DNA from: Volvariella volvacea V23
Lineage: Eukaryota; Basidiomycota; Agaricomycetes; Agaricales; Pluteaceae
Assembly: GCA_000349905.1 (NCBI GenBank)
Contig: KB722752.1
Coordinates: forward strand, 59,428-123,427
Length of the DNA: 64,000 nt
Direction of reading: 5' to 3'
Position 1 is the stretch's first letter; every line of letters begins with the position of its first letter. Below are positions 11,301 through 24,606 of the stretch, one piece after another. A program made the position numbers and the translations under genes. The notes beneath the pieces were generated by a model that saw only the letters and a program-made list of their open reading frames with translations, had not been told where the DNA came from and ran no database searches.

Positions 11301-13884
11301 ATGTCATCTAAATCTTCAACTGCCCCATCTCATGCCTCTTCTGACGACCGCAACGACGAGAACAAGCACGAACACTCACCACACAAGAAGTCTTTTAAAG
11401 CCAGCTCACATCGTTCAAAATCGCGTGCTTCTTCGTCAAGAAAGACGGAAACGAGCCCTACGCCTAAACCATTCGCTAATCTGGCTGAAGACGATATACC
11501 CAAAGCGCTCCAAGACCTTACTGGAGACTATTTCCGGAGATCGCGGTGCGACCCAGAGTTCCTTGAGAAACTTTCAAGAGAGCCCACCATTGCGTCTGGC
11601 AACGATAATCGGACGGAGTTGACAAGCCAAGTTAAAGTTGTAACCGGCCTGGAGGCTGTATCCCTCTACACAAGCTTTTTGAAGTATGAACATGCTTTGT
11701 TGACTGCATATATGCAGCCATTTTGACGTGTTTCCCTTTTCGTGTGTAGGGAATTCGACCCTAATCATCCATTCAACTTCGATTCGCCCCTTGTTTTTGC
11801 GTCCATAGTGTTGAACGCTGGGAGGAGATGCGTGGACTACTACCTCTCGTGGCGCGGAAAGATGGTTTGTTTGATATCTACATATCACAGCTTCATTCTT
11901 ATCGGATATCTATCTAGAGGGCCAAAGAACTGAAGGGCAAGTACAAGCTGTCAACTTCTACGAGACATGTGTTTACGTCGTGGTACAGATAGGGATGCAG
12001 ACTTCCTTGACTCGGAATTTAAAAGACTTTCACGGAGACTGGATAGGGAGTACAAAAAGAGGTGCGTTCTCTCTTCTACCTATCTGGCATGTTTTTCATG
12101 TCTGTTGGAACAGTATATCACCACCTACAAGTATCGTTGGTGTTGAACGAAAGCCTACGCTAACTCGTGACGCCACATCCAAAAACGATCAAGACCAGGC
12201 TACTCCAGAATCCCAGCAAAAAACAGGTGTGTTTGATTAAATTGGATCTCACTTATACCTCAACCAGTTTCATATATTAGACAAGCCACCCACCAGAGAT
12301 CCCGTACTGTGGGTATCCAACTATTGTCAAATAAAGCATACACCCACTGCCTCCCAGTTCCTCCAAGTCTAGCGTTATGTCCCTTCCCCTACTGAATATG
12401 GTTCGGAACGTACCCTTCGGTAACAGAGGTAGAGATATCATTCATTACCGATTACGATCATATTGTTGACGTACTTAATCTTAGTGCCTTTAAGAGTTAC
12501 CAATCCTGATCTAGAGTCAGAGTGAGTAACATCGTATACTCGAAATCCACGACTCACGTCAAATGTCAGCACGTCACCGACCCCTCGAACGTCACGGATT
12601 TTCTCCCAAATCCGTAATTCATTTATTGTGCCAAGCGTCGAACCCTCAAGGCAAATCAATAAACTGGAGACATTAATTGAGGAGCCTAATGGTTCGTTAC
12701 CTTCTTATGCATTTTGGTGTTTCTCTTATGCCTAGCTTAAAGCAAACGAACACGAGGACTCCGCTTCAGGCGGATCGAAGGCAAGGTGAGATCAGAATTG
12801 GTTCTTCGAGTCAATTAGCTCAATCTGGATAGGTCGTCGACTACTCCACAAACGACTGCTCCTGCTCCTGCTCTTGCTCCCACTCCCGCTGTTCCGACAG
12901 TGGCTGAAAGCGTGGGCAAGGCAAACTCGAGCGCGCTTTCTACTACAGGGAGCAGCCGGGAGTTCATTATCGTGGTTCTTGATGAGCACCTCCACAAAAA
13001 ACGAAGTTATTCTTGGCATGGGTATGGTGCTTTAAAGGATGATTGCTGCCACCTCATTTTGATGCCCTTCCAGATTAGACAGAAAAGTGTCTACTAAAGC
13101 TCAGCCTCAACGTAGTGCAACCGATCCTCAAGAAGTATCGCCTTGGGTTGGGCCACTAGCACCCTCCGATGGAAGCAGCTTCAGTACTCCTCCGAGCTCA
13201 CATCGTGGGCATTCCCCACCTAGTCCTCATACTGCACGCAGTGCCCGTTGGGCAGCACTCAACCCGCGAAAACGCAATCAGCCACTACAGGTGACACCTT
13301 CAGTGCAGCGCTCCGATTCCGATTCCGATTCCAGCGAAGGCGATGAGCCGTGGATGACCTCACCTGTTATCCCTCTCCTCGCGCCAGGTGTGGCTCCAAG
13401 TTACGGACCAATTGTACCACTTGACGTCAATCAGATGCAAGCATATGGGTTGACTCCTATGGCACCGCAACAGCAGCCAGTCATACCTGGTTCCAAGTAT
13501 GGCCTTCCAACTCCAATCAATAGTACCTTCCCAGTGCAGCCGGCCCTGCCTAAATCGGTGCCTGTCATGAGTGCTGTCCCAGTCACCCCAGGACAACCAA
13601 CAGCAAACTCGTATGTTTCTTCCCCGGTACCATCCATACAATCGCTACAGAGCGAGTATCGCGCCATCGCTCAGAAGCAAGTCGAACCGTATTCGCTTTC
13701 CTCTTATCGACCTGCGGTGATGGCAACTCCTCTGCCTGGATCTCAAGCTTTCCTCGACTCCCCTTATTCCACCAGTGTATCAATTCCCCCAGGTAGCCCT
13801 TATAATGGGGCACAACCATACATGAACAACGCTGTATACCCAGGAACCCCATACCAAATGATGGACAGACCCGTAATGGGTTAA
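11301..13884 (+). CDS. Uncharacterised many-exon protein with Pro/Ser-rich tail
   Basis: Roughly 640 residues from about 11 exons. I do not recognise the family. Residues 1-60 are basic and Ser-rich (MSSKSSTAPSHASSDDRN...). Then comes a probable folded domain (FANLAEDDIPKALQDLTGDY to GRRCVDYYLSWRGKM). The second half is low complexity, with an Ala/Pro run and a Pro/Gln/Tyr-rich tail (QMQAYGLTPMAPQQQPVIPG). Introns that keep phase: 11684-11749, 12062-12113, 12227-12280, 12313-12367, 12429-12484, 12522-12569, 12692-12742, 12786-12832 and 13022-13073. The exon between 11918 and 12061 is unresolved: its left part reads well in one frame (GQVQAVNFYETCVYV), its right part in another (DADFLDSEFKRLSRRLDREY, coiled-coil-like). 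Either a further intron was missed or there is an indel. The final exon 13074-13884 is firm. Confidence 0.6.
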
Positions 13885-16643
13885 GCATATCACCTTCATC
13901 TACCAGCATTTTATGACGTTTACGATTTTGATGCTCGTTGCTATCATTTTTTTGGCATTTCTTGTAGCTTGATCTGCATTGCTGTTTTCAAGTGCTACTA
14001 ATCTACGATATCGATACCTTGGCTATAACTACTTGGTTATCGCCGACATCAATCTTGTGTACATTTTTTTGATCAATTTAGACCGCTTATATCAATGCAT
14101 TTTGATACCACCCTTTATGTCCCATCTGCATTTCTTGTACTTTGCATGATTTGGCTTCGTGTTTCTCTGCTTGGCGCCCGGTTGTTGGTTGACGTTGTGG
14201 GTGTGTTTTAAACGGTGCATTGTGCATGTGTTGTACGGATCTTGAACGTGCATCCCTTCCGATACTTGCTTGTTCTGCTAGCCGGACTGGCAGCTGGCAG
14301 CTCTTGATTGTGTTCGTCATATCTTGAGCTTCATTGTCTTGTCTTGTTCCCGGAAAGATGGGGTTTCCAAGAACCACTATATCATTCTGTATTACAAACT
14401 CCTGAGCAATATTGTGATTAATGAAAGGTACGTGTTTAGCGAATTGATCCTTTCAAGCCTTGTTTCAAGCATGGACTAGTATGGAGCGATTTTGTTCGGG
14501 CGGTTATGATTCCGCGCGAAGGTGGAAGGAATGATTGTCATTGGTGTGCCTGCCACCTGCATTTGCTACATACATAAGCCACTGGCACAGCTCCGAGCCC
14601 GAATCCGAATCAGAGTCTTAACCCGGAGATGAAAAAGGGACAAAGCCTATCAGGTGCAGTGGTGCCCAGACTCGCGGATCAACCATAGAGGAGGATGTCC
14701 CCAGCCAGTTGAATCCGGAGGGCGAGTGACGGGAAGTCGATGTTAATTGCAAATACGTATGTGCGTACGTTTAGGGGCGCGATTATGATATACTCTTTGG
14801 CAGAGCGCCGCTGTGCGGCCGATGGTCCGAGAGAAGGGCGTGTAGGTTGATTGTCGCTTTCGGTTTGGATGATTCTATGCCCCCCGGGCTGGGAGGAGTC
14901 GCTGTGCTGTTCGTGATACTATTGTGGTGCCGTGGTGCTCCACAAAGAAGGACGACGTTGGAGCGAGAATTAGGTCATTGCTGTCGATAGCACCTCAAGT
15001 GTTGCATATTATAGCATGCATCTTGAAAAGAGCCGAGTATCGTGATTACGATTCGCGTTTGTAGAGCCCAGATGCTCGTCGAGGTAACTTGTAGGAGAGG
15101 ATACCCTTCGGTTGTAGGTCCCGTACGCCCGAAGTGAAAGCTTTGAGCAGCTAGAGTTCCCCGCAAAGTGTAAACGGGAGACCAGAGGAGTGGGGATTTG
15201 TATCTTCTATTACCTCCTCCACTGACTTCGAAGAGAGGAGTTGTCCTGGAGGCGTTGATCAGTCATTGCTAATTTTGGCGCCAGGAGAATTTGAGAAGCA
15301 TAATTAAAGAAGAAGAAGCGAGAGAAGATGAGCTTCCTGGAGGTGACCTTGGTGCGGAAAAGGGATACGGAGAACGGGTATAGGAGAAGCAAGTGAAAAG
15401 GTGGTGAGGAGGGGCATGGAATAGCGATTTGAGGAGCGATTAGGCTTCGCGTGGAGAGCGGGAAGTGATTGCGACACGCGTGCGAAGAGTCAGATAATCA
15501 GATAGTGAAGAAATTAGGAGCTGATACGCTCATTCTTGAGACTATCACTGGTCTAGAAGTCAAGTTGAAGCCGATCCTGTGGAGGATTGGAGCCGCAACG
15601 AACGTGCAGGCAATTGCGATGTCCTGATTCATTGACAATTTATCTCTGCGGGAATTCGTCTTTGAGTTCCTAATGCTGTACAGTAACATCGCAACTTGGA
15701 GAAGATGGCGGGTTGCTGTGCGGTGATCGACGTACCAAAGTTGTGGTAAGGCATCGATGCTGACATCGAGGTCGGATTACGTGCTTCCCCGGTTCTGGTA
15801 TCATGTGTCACCCCAAGTTTTGCCTCCGCTGATAAGTGATCGAAGATCTCGGAACCCTTGTGCAGCAGCCGAGTATTTTTGGCGGCTAAATCGTGGTCTT
15901 GTTCCTGCAATGCCTTCGCCTTTTAGGGGTTGGTAGTGGGAGTTACATAATTTCGGACGATGGAAGGTCGGCCAACAGGTTGGTGCACTCTCTCGAACCT
16001 CGCCGACAATAACGGATATCGTACCTGATCAACGGGGTGCAGGCAAAGCATACCAGAGGCTTTTCGTGGGCGTTGTACACGTACATTGTGGTGGATTGCG
16101 GAGAAACTTGCTTCGCCTTGTCCGGAAGGGCGCAAAGAAGGCCTCAAGAGGGATATAGGGGGTGTAAATAGGCGATATTGGGTTATGTCATGTGGATTGC
16201 AATTTCTCGGCCACATATTAACCCATATAATTTGCCTGCTGATTCCCTTTGACAGCTATTTGACGTGGGGACATCTAGAGCTTCAGAAATCGGGGATAAG
16301 CTGGGATTATGATCTGAAGGGTAATCAAGGCTGATGAAAAATCGGGTTGTGGCACAGATTAGGAAGGTTGCAGGGAAATTTGGCAGGAGGAATGGACTTT
16401 AAGTTCACAAGCACGAGGCAAAAACACGGCTTGAAGCTGCCATGGCCCACGGTTGGGTCTGCTGTGATCCAGATGCAGGAGAGCAGAGTCCCATAGCTTT
16501 CCAGGCACCGGCGGTAAAGTGCTTGCGATGACATCGCGTTTCATTCTGCATCAGAATAGACAAGATTTGCAATAACAAGGGAGGCTTTCCCGAGAAATAT
16601 AAGGCTTTATAGCCACACGGCTTCAAGACCGACCGTCGAGATC
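13885..16643. other. 2.8 kb intergenic region
   Basis: Bases 13885-14100 look like the 3' untranslated region of the preceding gene. Beyond that there are only short frames on both strands, the longest about 97 codons on the minus strand near 15923-16216, none recognisable. The sequence just before 16644 would be the promoter of the next gene. Confidence 0.45.
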
Positions 16644-19600
16644 ATGGCCTCATCGCAACTCGAACCGCTGGAAGACTGGGAAATAATTGATGTAGGCAAG
16701 TATGCATCAACACGTGTAAACCAAGGCAAACAACGCCAAGGGAGCAGGTGTCAGGATCCCGAAATCGGTCCTTGCCAAACTTTTGTATCCTCGAGGTCCA
16801 AAAGGACGCCACCAGCATCGCCCAGCCCGCTCCTTTACTCCCATTCAAGGTTGTCTTTCTTCTCTGACCTCTACGGCGGGCTGTAGATCCTCGTCCGCTC
16901 ATTCCTTGTCCATCCAGGCCTAACAGGTTGCGTCGTAAATCAACCCTTGTGGTACCACCTCGGGGCACAGCATTCCCTATGCCATTGTTGGGTATCTTTG
17001 GGAGGAAAAGCAAGTCCTCAAGAACAGAAAAAGATGGTCCGCCAGCAAGCATTTACAGCCAGACCACTTCAGAAGTGGATTCTGTGCTCTCTTCCCCAGT
17101 AGAATACGGCACTCCTGATCGCCCCCTCCCGTCTTTTCCAAATGGAATGTCTAATTTGCACCCTCACGAACCTTTGAACATTCCTGGATCGTCCAAGCCT
17201 CCAGCCCAGCCTAGCAAGCTACGTCTATTCGGTCGAAAAAAGCCCTCTGCTACGCCATCAGCCGCACGTCCCTCTGTCAACCTATACGACACTGTCGAGT
17301 CCGTTCCGATACCCCAACCGCCATATTATGGTCGCACAAGCACAGGTACAGCCTCGGACGGGGGCTACGACGCTCCAATACGACCTCCACCCTCAAAGAC
17401 GGCCCTTTTCTCCACCTACGGCGACCCGCACAGCGCGCTCTCCACTCGTTCCCTACCTAATGACACTTCTCATGCCCTCGAACGTATTACAACCCCAGGA
17501 GCCGAGCAACCCAAGAAGTCTTCATTCTTCCATTGGAGGTCCTCCCCTGCCTCTTCTGTAAAATCAAACCCTGCACCGAAGAACCCTGCCCACCTGGCAA
17601 CAGAGCCACCATCACCCCCTCCAAACTCATCGTTTAACCTCAAATCCTTCCGGCATGTCCGGCCCCCATCTCCAACACAATCAGACATTGGCGGGAACGC
17701 ATCCACAGCGTCTCTTTCTGCGCCCATACCCCGGCCACGGGGGTTGAGTACCAATTCAGATGCGTCCCAGAGGATTTCGGTCGCCGCGTTTAGAGAAGCT
17801 CAGGCTAGGCGAAGTACCGCGGGATCCCCTGTTCCTTCATTTCGCGCTCCAAGCCCAAACACTCAGGCAGTGCCTATGCCAATTTTGGACAACCCTCGCG
17901 GTCGTTCCAACCCGCCACACCAACACTCGCCTTTATTACCTCACAACAACTCTGCAGCGCCAGGTCCAAGTCAACATAGGCGTTCTATTGCACGGTCAAT
18001 TGATTCTGAGTCAGAAGAGTCCGAGGAGGAGTCCGAGGAGTCGGAGGACGATTCTAAAGGTAGTCATGCCAAAGGTGAATTGTTCTACTCCACACACATT
18101 TGGTGCCGCTTAACAGCTTGGCCTAGGTAATGGTCCTCCACCTACTCGCGATGTGAAGAAGGGCCGTGCACAATCCGAACTAGGGCACGGGCTACCCCAT
18201 CATTCTTCTACCAGGAGACCAAACTTCACGCCTGGTCCACGTTCACAATCGGCTTATGTCATGGGACCAACTGCGGGCAATAATGCCCCTCCTCCAGCGC
18301 CACGCACTCAGCCCACTGTTTATGAGGGTAACGTCCGGTCACGAGCGAGCGCCTCAACCAGCGCACTAACGCCAAATGCTGCTGCAAGACGGGCGAGCAT
18401 CCTTGCCAAAGCGAATGCAGGTAAGTAACAAAGACATGCTACTACATGTTTTGCTTACGGTGAACTTATTTCAAGGGACATCTCGCCATAAACGCGACCT
18501 CTCCACGCAATCCAACCCCTCACCTGCAGCTCCAGTTCGACAAACATATTCGGACTCGGAAGACTCGGAAGACGATGCACCGCTTGCTGCCCTAGTAGGA
18601 CCTCGCAAGCCAGACAGCGCCGCATCATCAGCAACGCAGCTTCCTGGCGTTCGCAAGCCTCTCATTGATATAAATGATTTGATCGGGAAACCAGCAAGAC
18701 GCTCCGAAACTACCGACGACGGCTTCACTGGTGGCTCGACCCTCTTATCAGGTCGCTTGACATCGAGCCCTACACCAATAACTCCTCCTGCCCCATCCAT
18801 CGTTGCGCGATCACCACCTATCAAATTTATATCCCCTCCTTCCTCACCTCGTGCACACTCCCGCGAGTTATCCTCCTCTACTATCACCCCGACTCCTCAT
18901 ACCACTCCCATTCTCGACGCTCCCAAGACTCAGTCACCCGCCTTAAGTTCGTCAACCGCATCCACACCGCCACAACTGGAGCATCGAAGAGACATTTTAA
19001 GCGAACGTTTGACGAGGGCAGTTCAAAGACAAGTTGGTGCTTCACCTGCAGCGTCTACTGTTTCCTCAGGAAGCAAAGACACACCATTGTCATCGCCAGT
19101 ATCTGAACACGCCCCGACGCATAAACCTTCATTACAGTCGCTGCCCAAATCACATACAATCCCTATACCACGTGCTACTGCACCTGCCCACCAACCTTCT
19201 AATTCAACACCACCAGCGGAGGATCTGGCAGATGTTTTGGGTGCTGGTGTCAAACTAATTTCGCGAACGGGCGATTCGTCAACTGAATCAGAGTCATCAG
19301 AATCATCAGAGTCGGAAAGCGAGGAGGAGCAGAAGTCGGATTCTCAACGTATTGCTCCAATCCCCATCAAGGAGCGAACACCACCCCCTGCTTTCAGTGT
19401 TACTTCGAGGCCTCAACGACCTCGGGGTGCTACTCTAGCCGACAGCAATAGGATTGCTGTCACATCTTCCACGACTTCTACTGTCACCAGTACTTCAACA
19501 TCGACATCTACCACTACGAGCATAGCAACCAAGTCATCATCTTCGTCATCGAAAGGTCAATCTCCTATGCTGGCTGCCCCACCTACCACCAGGAAGCGAA

Positions 19601-21053
19601 GCAGCACAGTGGTTCCATCTTCCAACTCATCATCCTTTGGTGTTCCCCCACGACCGGCGGAAGTGTCTAAGCCTATCTCTCCACCTTCCTCTAATGCTGC
19701 TTCCCTGGGTTCCGCTATGAATAGGGAAAGACCTACCGCTCGACAGCCTGTCAGTTCTGCGGCTCTTCCAGGGTCACGTCAACGCAGTAGCACGATGGCG
19801 CCTTTGATGACAGCTTCGACTGCGTCAATGTTCCCACCTGCCAAGCCGTTTGCAGCACGGGGCGATAGCCCTGCTAGTTCGACGGGCGGTTCAAGTAGTG
19901 GGCGTGCACCATTGACTCCAAGGGACGGAAGCGATATCGCAAGTGCATCGGGAAGTTCCAGGCTGAGAGCTGATGATAGCAAGCCTAAGCAACAAGAGTG
20001 GAGTGGTGGTGCTAGTGGACTGGGATTGAACAAGCACGTGAAGAGGAGGAGTGTTAGCTTTGAGGACGAGCCCCAAGGAGATGCCCCAGGGGATGAAGAG
20101 GCCAAGAGGAGGGAAAGAAGGAGGAGTGAGGCTAAAGCTGCTATCGAGGTACTCCTTATCTCTTTAAACTCCGGTCTGTTTTATATACCCGTGCTAACCC
20201 TGTTCTATCTCTGCAGCTTGGCAATGTCATTAATGGTCGAGGACCTATCATGGACGACGATGATGACGATCTACCAATCAATCAAACCATGCCTCGTATG
20301 GCTCCCGTTAATCCTATGATGGGGATGGGTATGGGTATGAACATGGGTATGGGCATGCCGATGATGAACTTTGCCGGACCTGGTGCTGGTGGAGCGCCCG
20401 GTTGGGGTCCCATGGGCCCTATGCTATCTCCAGCACAATTCATCCCGCCAACGCCAACGGACCCTGCACTCCTCGCTGCGCATCAACAAGCGATGATGTA
20501 CGCGAAGCAGGCTTATCAGATGGCCGTGGCCCAACAGGCTATGGCCGCTGCTGCGGATGAATGGGAACGTGGATCAGCTATTAGTGGTTTCGGAGGAGGA
20601 GGAGGAGGTAGTGTGTACGGCGGATCTGCGTATGGTGGGTACGGTAATGGTTGGTCGACGGGATCTGCGATATTCCCCAATACCAACTCAATGTACGGAG
20701 GAGGGTTCAGCTCCTCGAGAAGTGAGTATGGAGGTGGCGGTGGACGGGGACAATCTGGTTGGAGCTCTGCGAGGAGCACCTATGGTGAATCATTTGGACC
20801 TGACCGACACGCTGGCGGAGGCAACAGAAGTTCTAGATACAGCGGAAGAGACTCTACACTCTTCCCCCCTGTACCTGCGGTACCACAGCAGGGAGACAAT
20901 CAACGGCGAGATGGCAACTCGTCACGAAACTCCGCCGCATTACTCCAAGTCCCAGGCACGAGGTCAAGGACAACAAGTCAGCCTGCTTCCTCGAACCGAG
21001 GAAACCTTCGGAAGGCACCCCCGCCGTCAAGCTGGAAGCCGACCGCACGATAG
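16644..21053 (+). CDS. Large disordered Ser/Pro-rich protein with acidic clusters
   Basis: Five exons (16644-16849, 16927-18059, 18127-18420, 18476-20148, 20217-21053) join in phase to 1380 codons. No enzymatic domain is visible. The protein is almost entirely Ser/Pro/Thr-rich, with three acidic blocks: ESEESEEESEESEDDSKG, SDSEDSEDDAPLAALVGPR and ESESSESSESESEEEQKSD. A short block likely to be ordered, AAIELGNVINGRGPIMDDD, follows the last intron. After it come a Met/Gly run (GMGMGMNMGMGMPMM), an Ala/Gln helix-like stretch and a Gly/Tyr/Ser-rich tail. The acidic Ser-rich motifs look like casein-kinase-2-type sites (inference). The start is uncertain: MPLLGIFGRKSKSS at 16979 is a natural alternative, in which case the first exon (MASSQLEPLEDWEIIDV) would be non-coding or a separate frame. 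Function unknown; scaffold or cortex-associated roles are only guesses. Confidence 0.7.
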
Positions 21054-22933
21054 AAACGTTCATCTCCCGACCTTTACCCATCTGTTCTTGAACCACCCTT
21101 TGTTGGCTCTCCGTTCTATCTATTATTGCTTTCTCCTGGTATCATCTCTCATAAACTTCGCAGGACACGCACACTCTTTATTACCTTTTTTTGCATTACC
21201 TTGGACTTCTCTATTCCCCATGCACACGCATTTACGCATACCAAAACAGACTGTTGTTATACCGCAGAAAAGAATCGAGAAGGAAGGGAACTCTTTGATG
21301 GAGAGACGCTTCTTACGTTCTTTTCCTTCTACATGAATCGTCCACATGCTTTTTCCCTTCAGCTCTGACATCTCTGGATCTTTCTATCACATTATAATCC
21401 CACTCCTTGTCTTTTCCCCCTCCCTCCCTCCGCTTTACTATTTCGGCCCTTCCCCCATTCCTTTTTGGCATTTCAGAACATTCATCTTCTGTGTTAGTCA
21501 GATTCTGGATTGCACCACAGAACCTTGGTCAGACATATAATCAGACGGTCAGACGTTTACACGCGTACACATCATCATCATCATCTCCCCATTTTGATTC
21601 TTTCATCTTCTTTTATCCCTTTCATATTAATTCCACGATTCCCCTCCCCCAACCAAATTATCATATTATTCATTTTGGCTTCGCACCCGCGGAAAGCTTA
21701 ATTTCAAACCAATTCAAACTTTAAAAGACAATGAACGGGCGCGCTCCTAGGACTCTTTGTTCCATTTTTCATTTGTTCCCTTGCAAGCGGTTGCGTTCTT
21801 CGCTCTTCACTTTCGTTGTTGGGGGCCGCGATCGCAATTGATGACATTGATGATGACATTTGGCAGATGCAGCACCTCTTTGTTTTTTTCTCCATTCAGA
21901 GCAGAGCCGCCTGTCCGCACGATTTCTCGCTTTGACACGTATATACCCCCTGCCTCTCTCTTACGCATTTTCGTTTTCCGATGTATCACCTCGGTCGTTC
22001 CGCGATATATATTCGAATTCATTTTTACATCATTCGTTCGCACCCCCCGTGCGCATCCCCGGACGCGTGTTCTTGCATTTTATGTCGTCAATTCTGAAGT
22101 ACGCCCTGCTTTTTCCTCTCTTATATTCTCTTTTCGCCGACGGGGCGTAGGTTGGTGCTCTTCTTTCTTCTTTTCCATCTCCTTCCGCTCCACTCGCGAT
22201 CGTCCCGCTCGTCATACAGTACGTACTACGACGGATGATGTTTACTTTCATGCTTCGTTTCGATTTTGCGTCTCCACTTGGTTGTTGTGTAACCTGACGA
22301 TTATTGTTCCCCCCACATCCCCCATTTATTCGTTTATAACCCTAGCATAGCGATATGCCGTTCACTCCGAGATGACTTTCGTTAAATGCCGTTTACCAGA
22401 CTTTGCGGTTGTAAAGCGTGTCTCCTTTCTCCCCTTTCTCCCGCCCTTTTTTCATTTAGATTCTTTTATCATACCCGCACCCGACCTATTTGGCACCAGT
22501 CTTTCATCTTTTGCGTGCACTTGAAAGGGACATTGACTGTCGTATATATGTGCATGTATGTGTATATATATCTCATATTTGGCCTTGTGAGCCGCGTGAG
22601 GTGAAGAGTGCTGGTAGCCACTACCCTACTTCTAGTCCTACTACCAGGTTTCCAAGTGCTGGGAGAGAGTAAATGGCTGGATTGAATGCGTAGGTGAGTC
22701 GTCTTGCCTTCGAGGTAGGATTTACGTGTCCAAACAGGGGCACATCATCGTGTAATCCAGCTTTGTCATCCCAGCCGAGGCGTCAAATGATATCCGCGTA
22801 ATGCTATATATCTTTCGGCGTGCTCTGGCGTTCTCCACCGTGCTGTTCACACCATCAACACAAGGCCCTTTGTTGCTTTCTTTGAACATTCAACGCTGCT
22901 GGCGACTCCGCAGAAAATCAAACGTTCATCCCA
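21054..22933. other. T/C-rich intergenic region
   Basis: About 1.9 kb with long pyrimidine-rich stretches (21370-21720 and 21760-22350) that open many short frames of low-complexity Phe/Ser/Pro peptides. This fits the 3' untranslated region of the upstream gene plus the promoter of the lipid-transfer gene. A long AT microsatellite-like stretch (tatatatgtgcatgtatgtg) lies near 22545-22565. No gene is supported. Confidence 0.5.
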
Positions 22934-24606
22934 ATGGCACCTTCAACCTCAACGTCTACTCCTTCAGCGGGAATGACACACAAGGTGCTGACAAAACCAG
23001 CGGAAGGAACCGTTGTGGCGCCGATATACGTGTACAATGACGAGCAGACGAAGCAGATTAATGCCTTGAGAGAGGTATGGTATTTCCTTCTATTTGCTTC
23101 CGTGAAGGAGCTATTTTATGTGGATGCGAGTGGGCCTTTTCTCCCAAAGAAGAAGGCCTGGGCAGAACGAACGTGTATATCGTCGGCACCCAAGGAGATG
23201 ATGTTGTATCTCTGCATCGCGATTTGCTCCGGTGTCGCCTTCACGCGCACCTCTTATCTGCCCCTGAGCTATTGCATGACATTCGGAGAGCTGAACCTGA
23301 CGTCCTTGCTCTCCAGTATGCCTTCAGCCTGTTACTCCCACCCACAGATCCCTATCATCCGTGGGAACTCAGGTGGCTCAATAAGCCTGATACCATGGGT
23401 CGCTATATGCGCGCAGCCAAGTGGAATCTTGCCGATGGGCAGAAACGAATCAAAGCAACGATAGAGTGGAGGAGAGAATTCAAGCCCGACTTGATTCCGC
23501 CCGATGAGGTCAAGATTGAGAGTGTGACTGGGAAGATGTGGGTTCTTGCGTGCCCTTCCTGATATAAGCTCGTGCTCAACCCCATTGGGAAAATCAGCAT
23601 CATAAATGGTTTCGACAAGGATGGACGTCCGATCATCTATATGCGGCCTGGTCGAGAAAATACAGAAACAGGTCCTCGGCAGCTGAGGCATTTGGTTTGG
23701 TGTTTGTGAGTTGAGCTCAATTTCGTGCTCGGGGTGAATCTTACAGGCAGTTTACTAGGGAACGCGCCAAGGATTTGATGCCTCCTGGACAAGAGTCCCT
23801 TGTCATCATCGTGGACTACAAGTCTACTACTTTGCGCACCAACCCCTCTATCTCCGTAGCTCGCAAGGTAGGGTATCCATTTAATCGCGTATCGTTTCGC
23901 GAAACTGATGGTTTCATTATCAATTGATCTAAATGAATAGGTCCTGCATATCCTTCAGCAGCATTACGTGGAGACGTTGGGCAGAGCACTAGTAGTTAAT
24001 CTGCCAATGCTGCTCAACTTCTTTTACAAGGGCATCTCACCCTTCCTAGATCCAGTCACGAGAGATAAGGTTGGCAGCTCACACGCGTATACTAACTTTA
24101 TAGGCTCATAAATCGATTTCAGATGAGGTTCAACCCTAATCTCTTCGAATTGATCCCGGCCGAGCACCTAGATGCTGATTTCGGCGGTCAACACGTCTAC
24201 GAGTTCGAATCCGAGAGTTACTGGGAACAGATCGTTACGTACGTCATCATTGTAAATTGGTTGGCTGTCGGATTTTTGAGTTTGACCGATCGGATGACCT
24301 TGCAGGGCGTGTGGGATCGCACCAGATGGCACCAGGGTGAATGAAGTCGTCAAGGCAGCCGAAGAAAGCTCACCTGCCTCATTGGTGTCAGCGATTGAAG
24401 CCTTAACTCTCAATAATGGGTCGAGCACACCACAATCGCACTCTGGATCGGAAGATACAGCTGTGTATGTGATCTGACGTCGCTCGTCTCGTTATGCACA
24501 ACTGATAACCTGGTGTGGCAACAGAGAGACCAAAGCTGTAGATGAAAAATTAGTTGGCATCAGCGCAGAACCTGCCCGTCCAGAGTTGAATCGAGCCGAC
24601 GCATAA
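22934..24606 (+). CDS. Sec14-like CRAL-TRIO lipid-transfer protein
   Basis: Eight exons give 358 residues: 22934-23074, 23317-23537, 23598-23705, 23747-23867, 23941-24069, 24123-24238, 24306-24464, 24525-24606. All junctions keep phase. Residues about 45-110 form the CRAL-TRIO N-terminal helical region (RYMRAAKWNLADGQKRIKAT). Residues about 120-290 form the lipid-binding lobe (INGFDKDGRPIIYMRPGREN, SLVIIVDYKSTTLRTNPSIS, VLHILQQHYVETLGRALVVN, LPMLLNFFYKGISPFLDP). This family moves phosphatidylinositol and other lipids between membranes in the cytosol. The final 60 residues are polar and probably disordered. Family assignment is firm; which yeast paralogue (Sec14, Pdr16, Csr1 type) it matches is not decided. 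Intron 1 (242 bp) is unusually long for this window. Confidence 0.93.
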
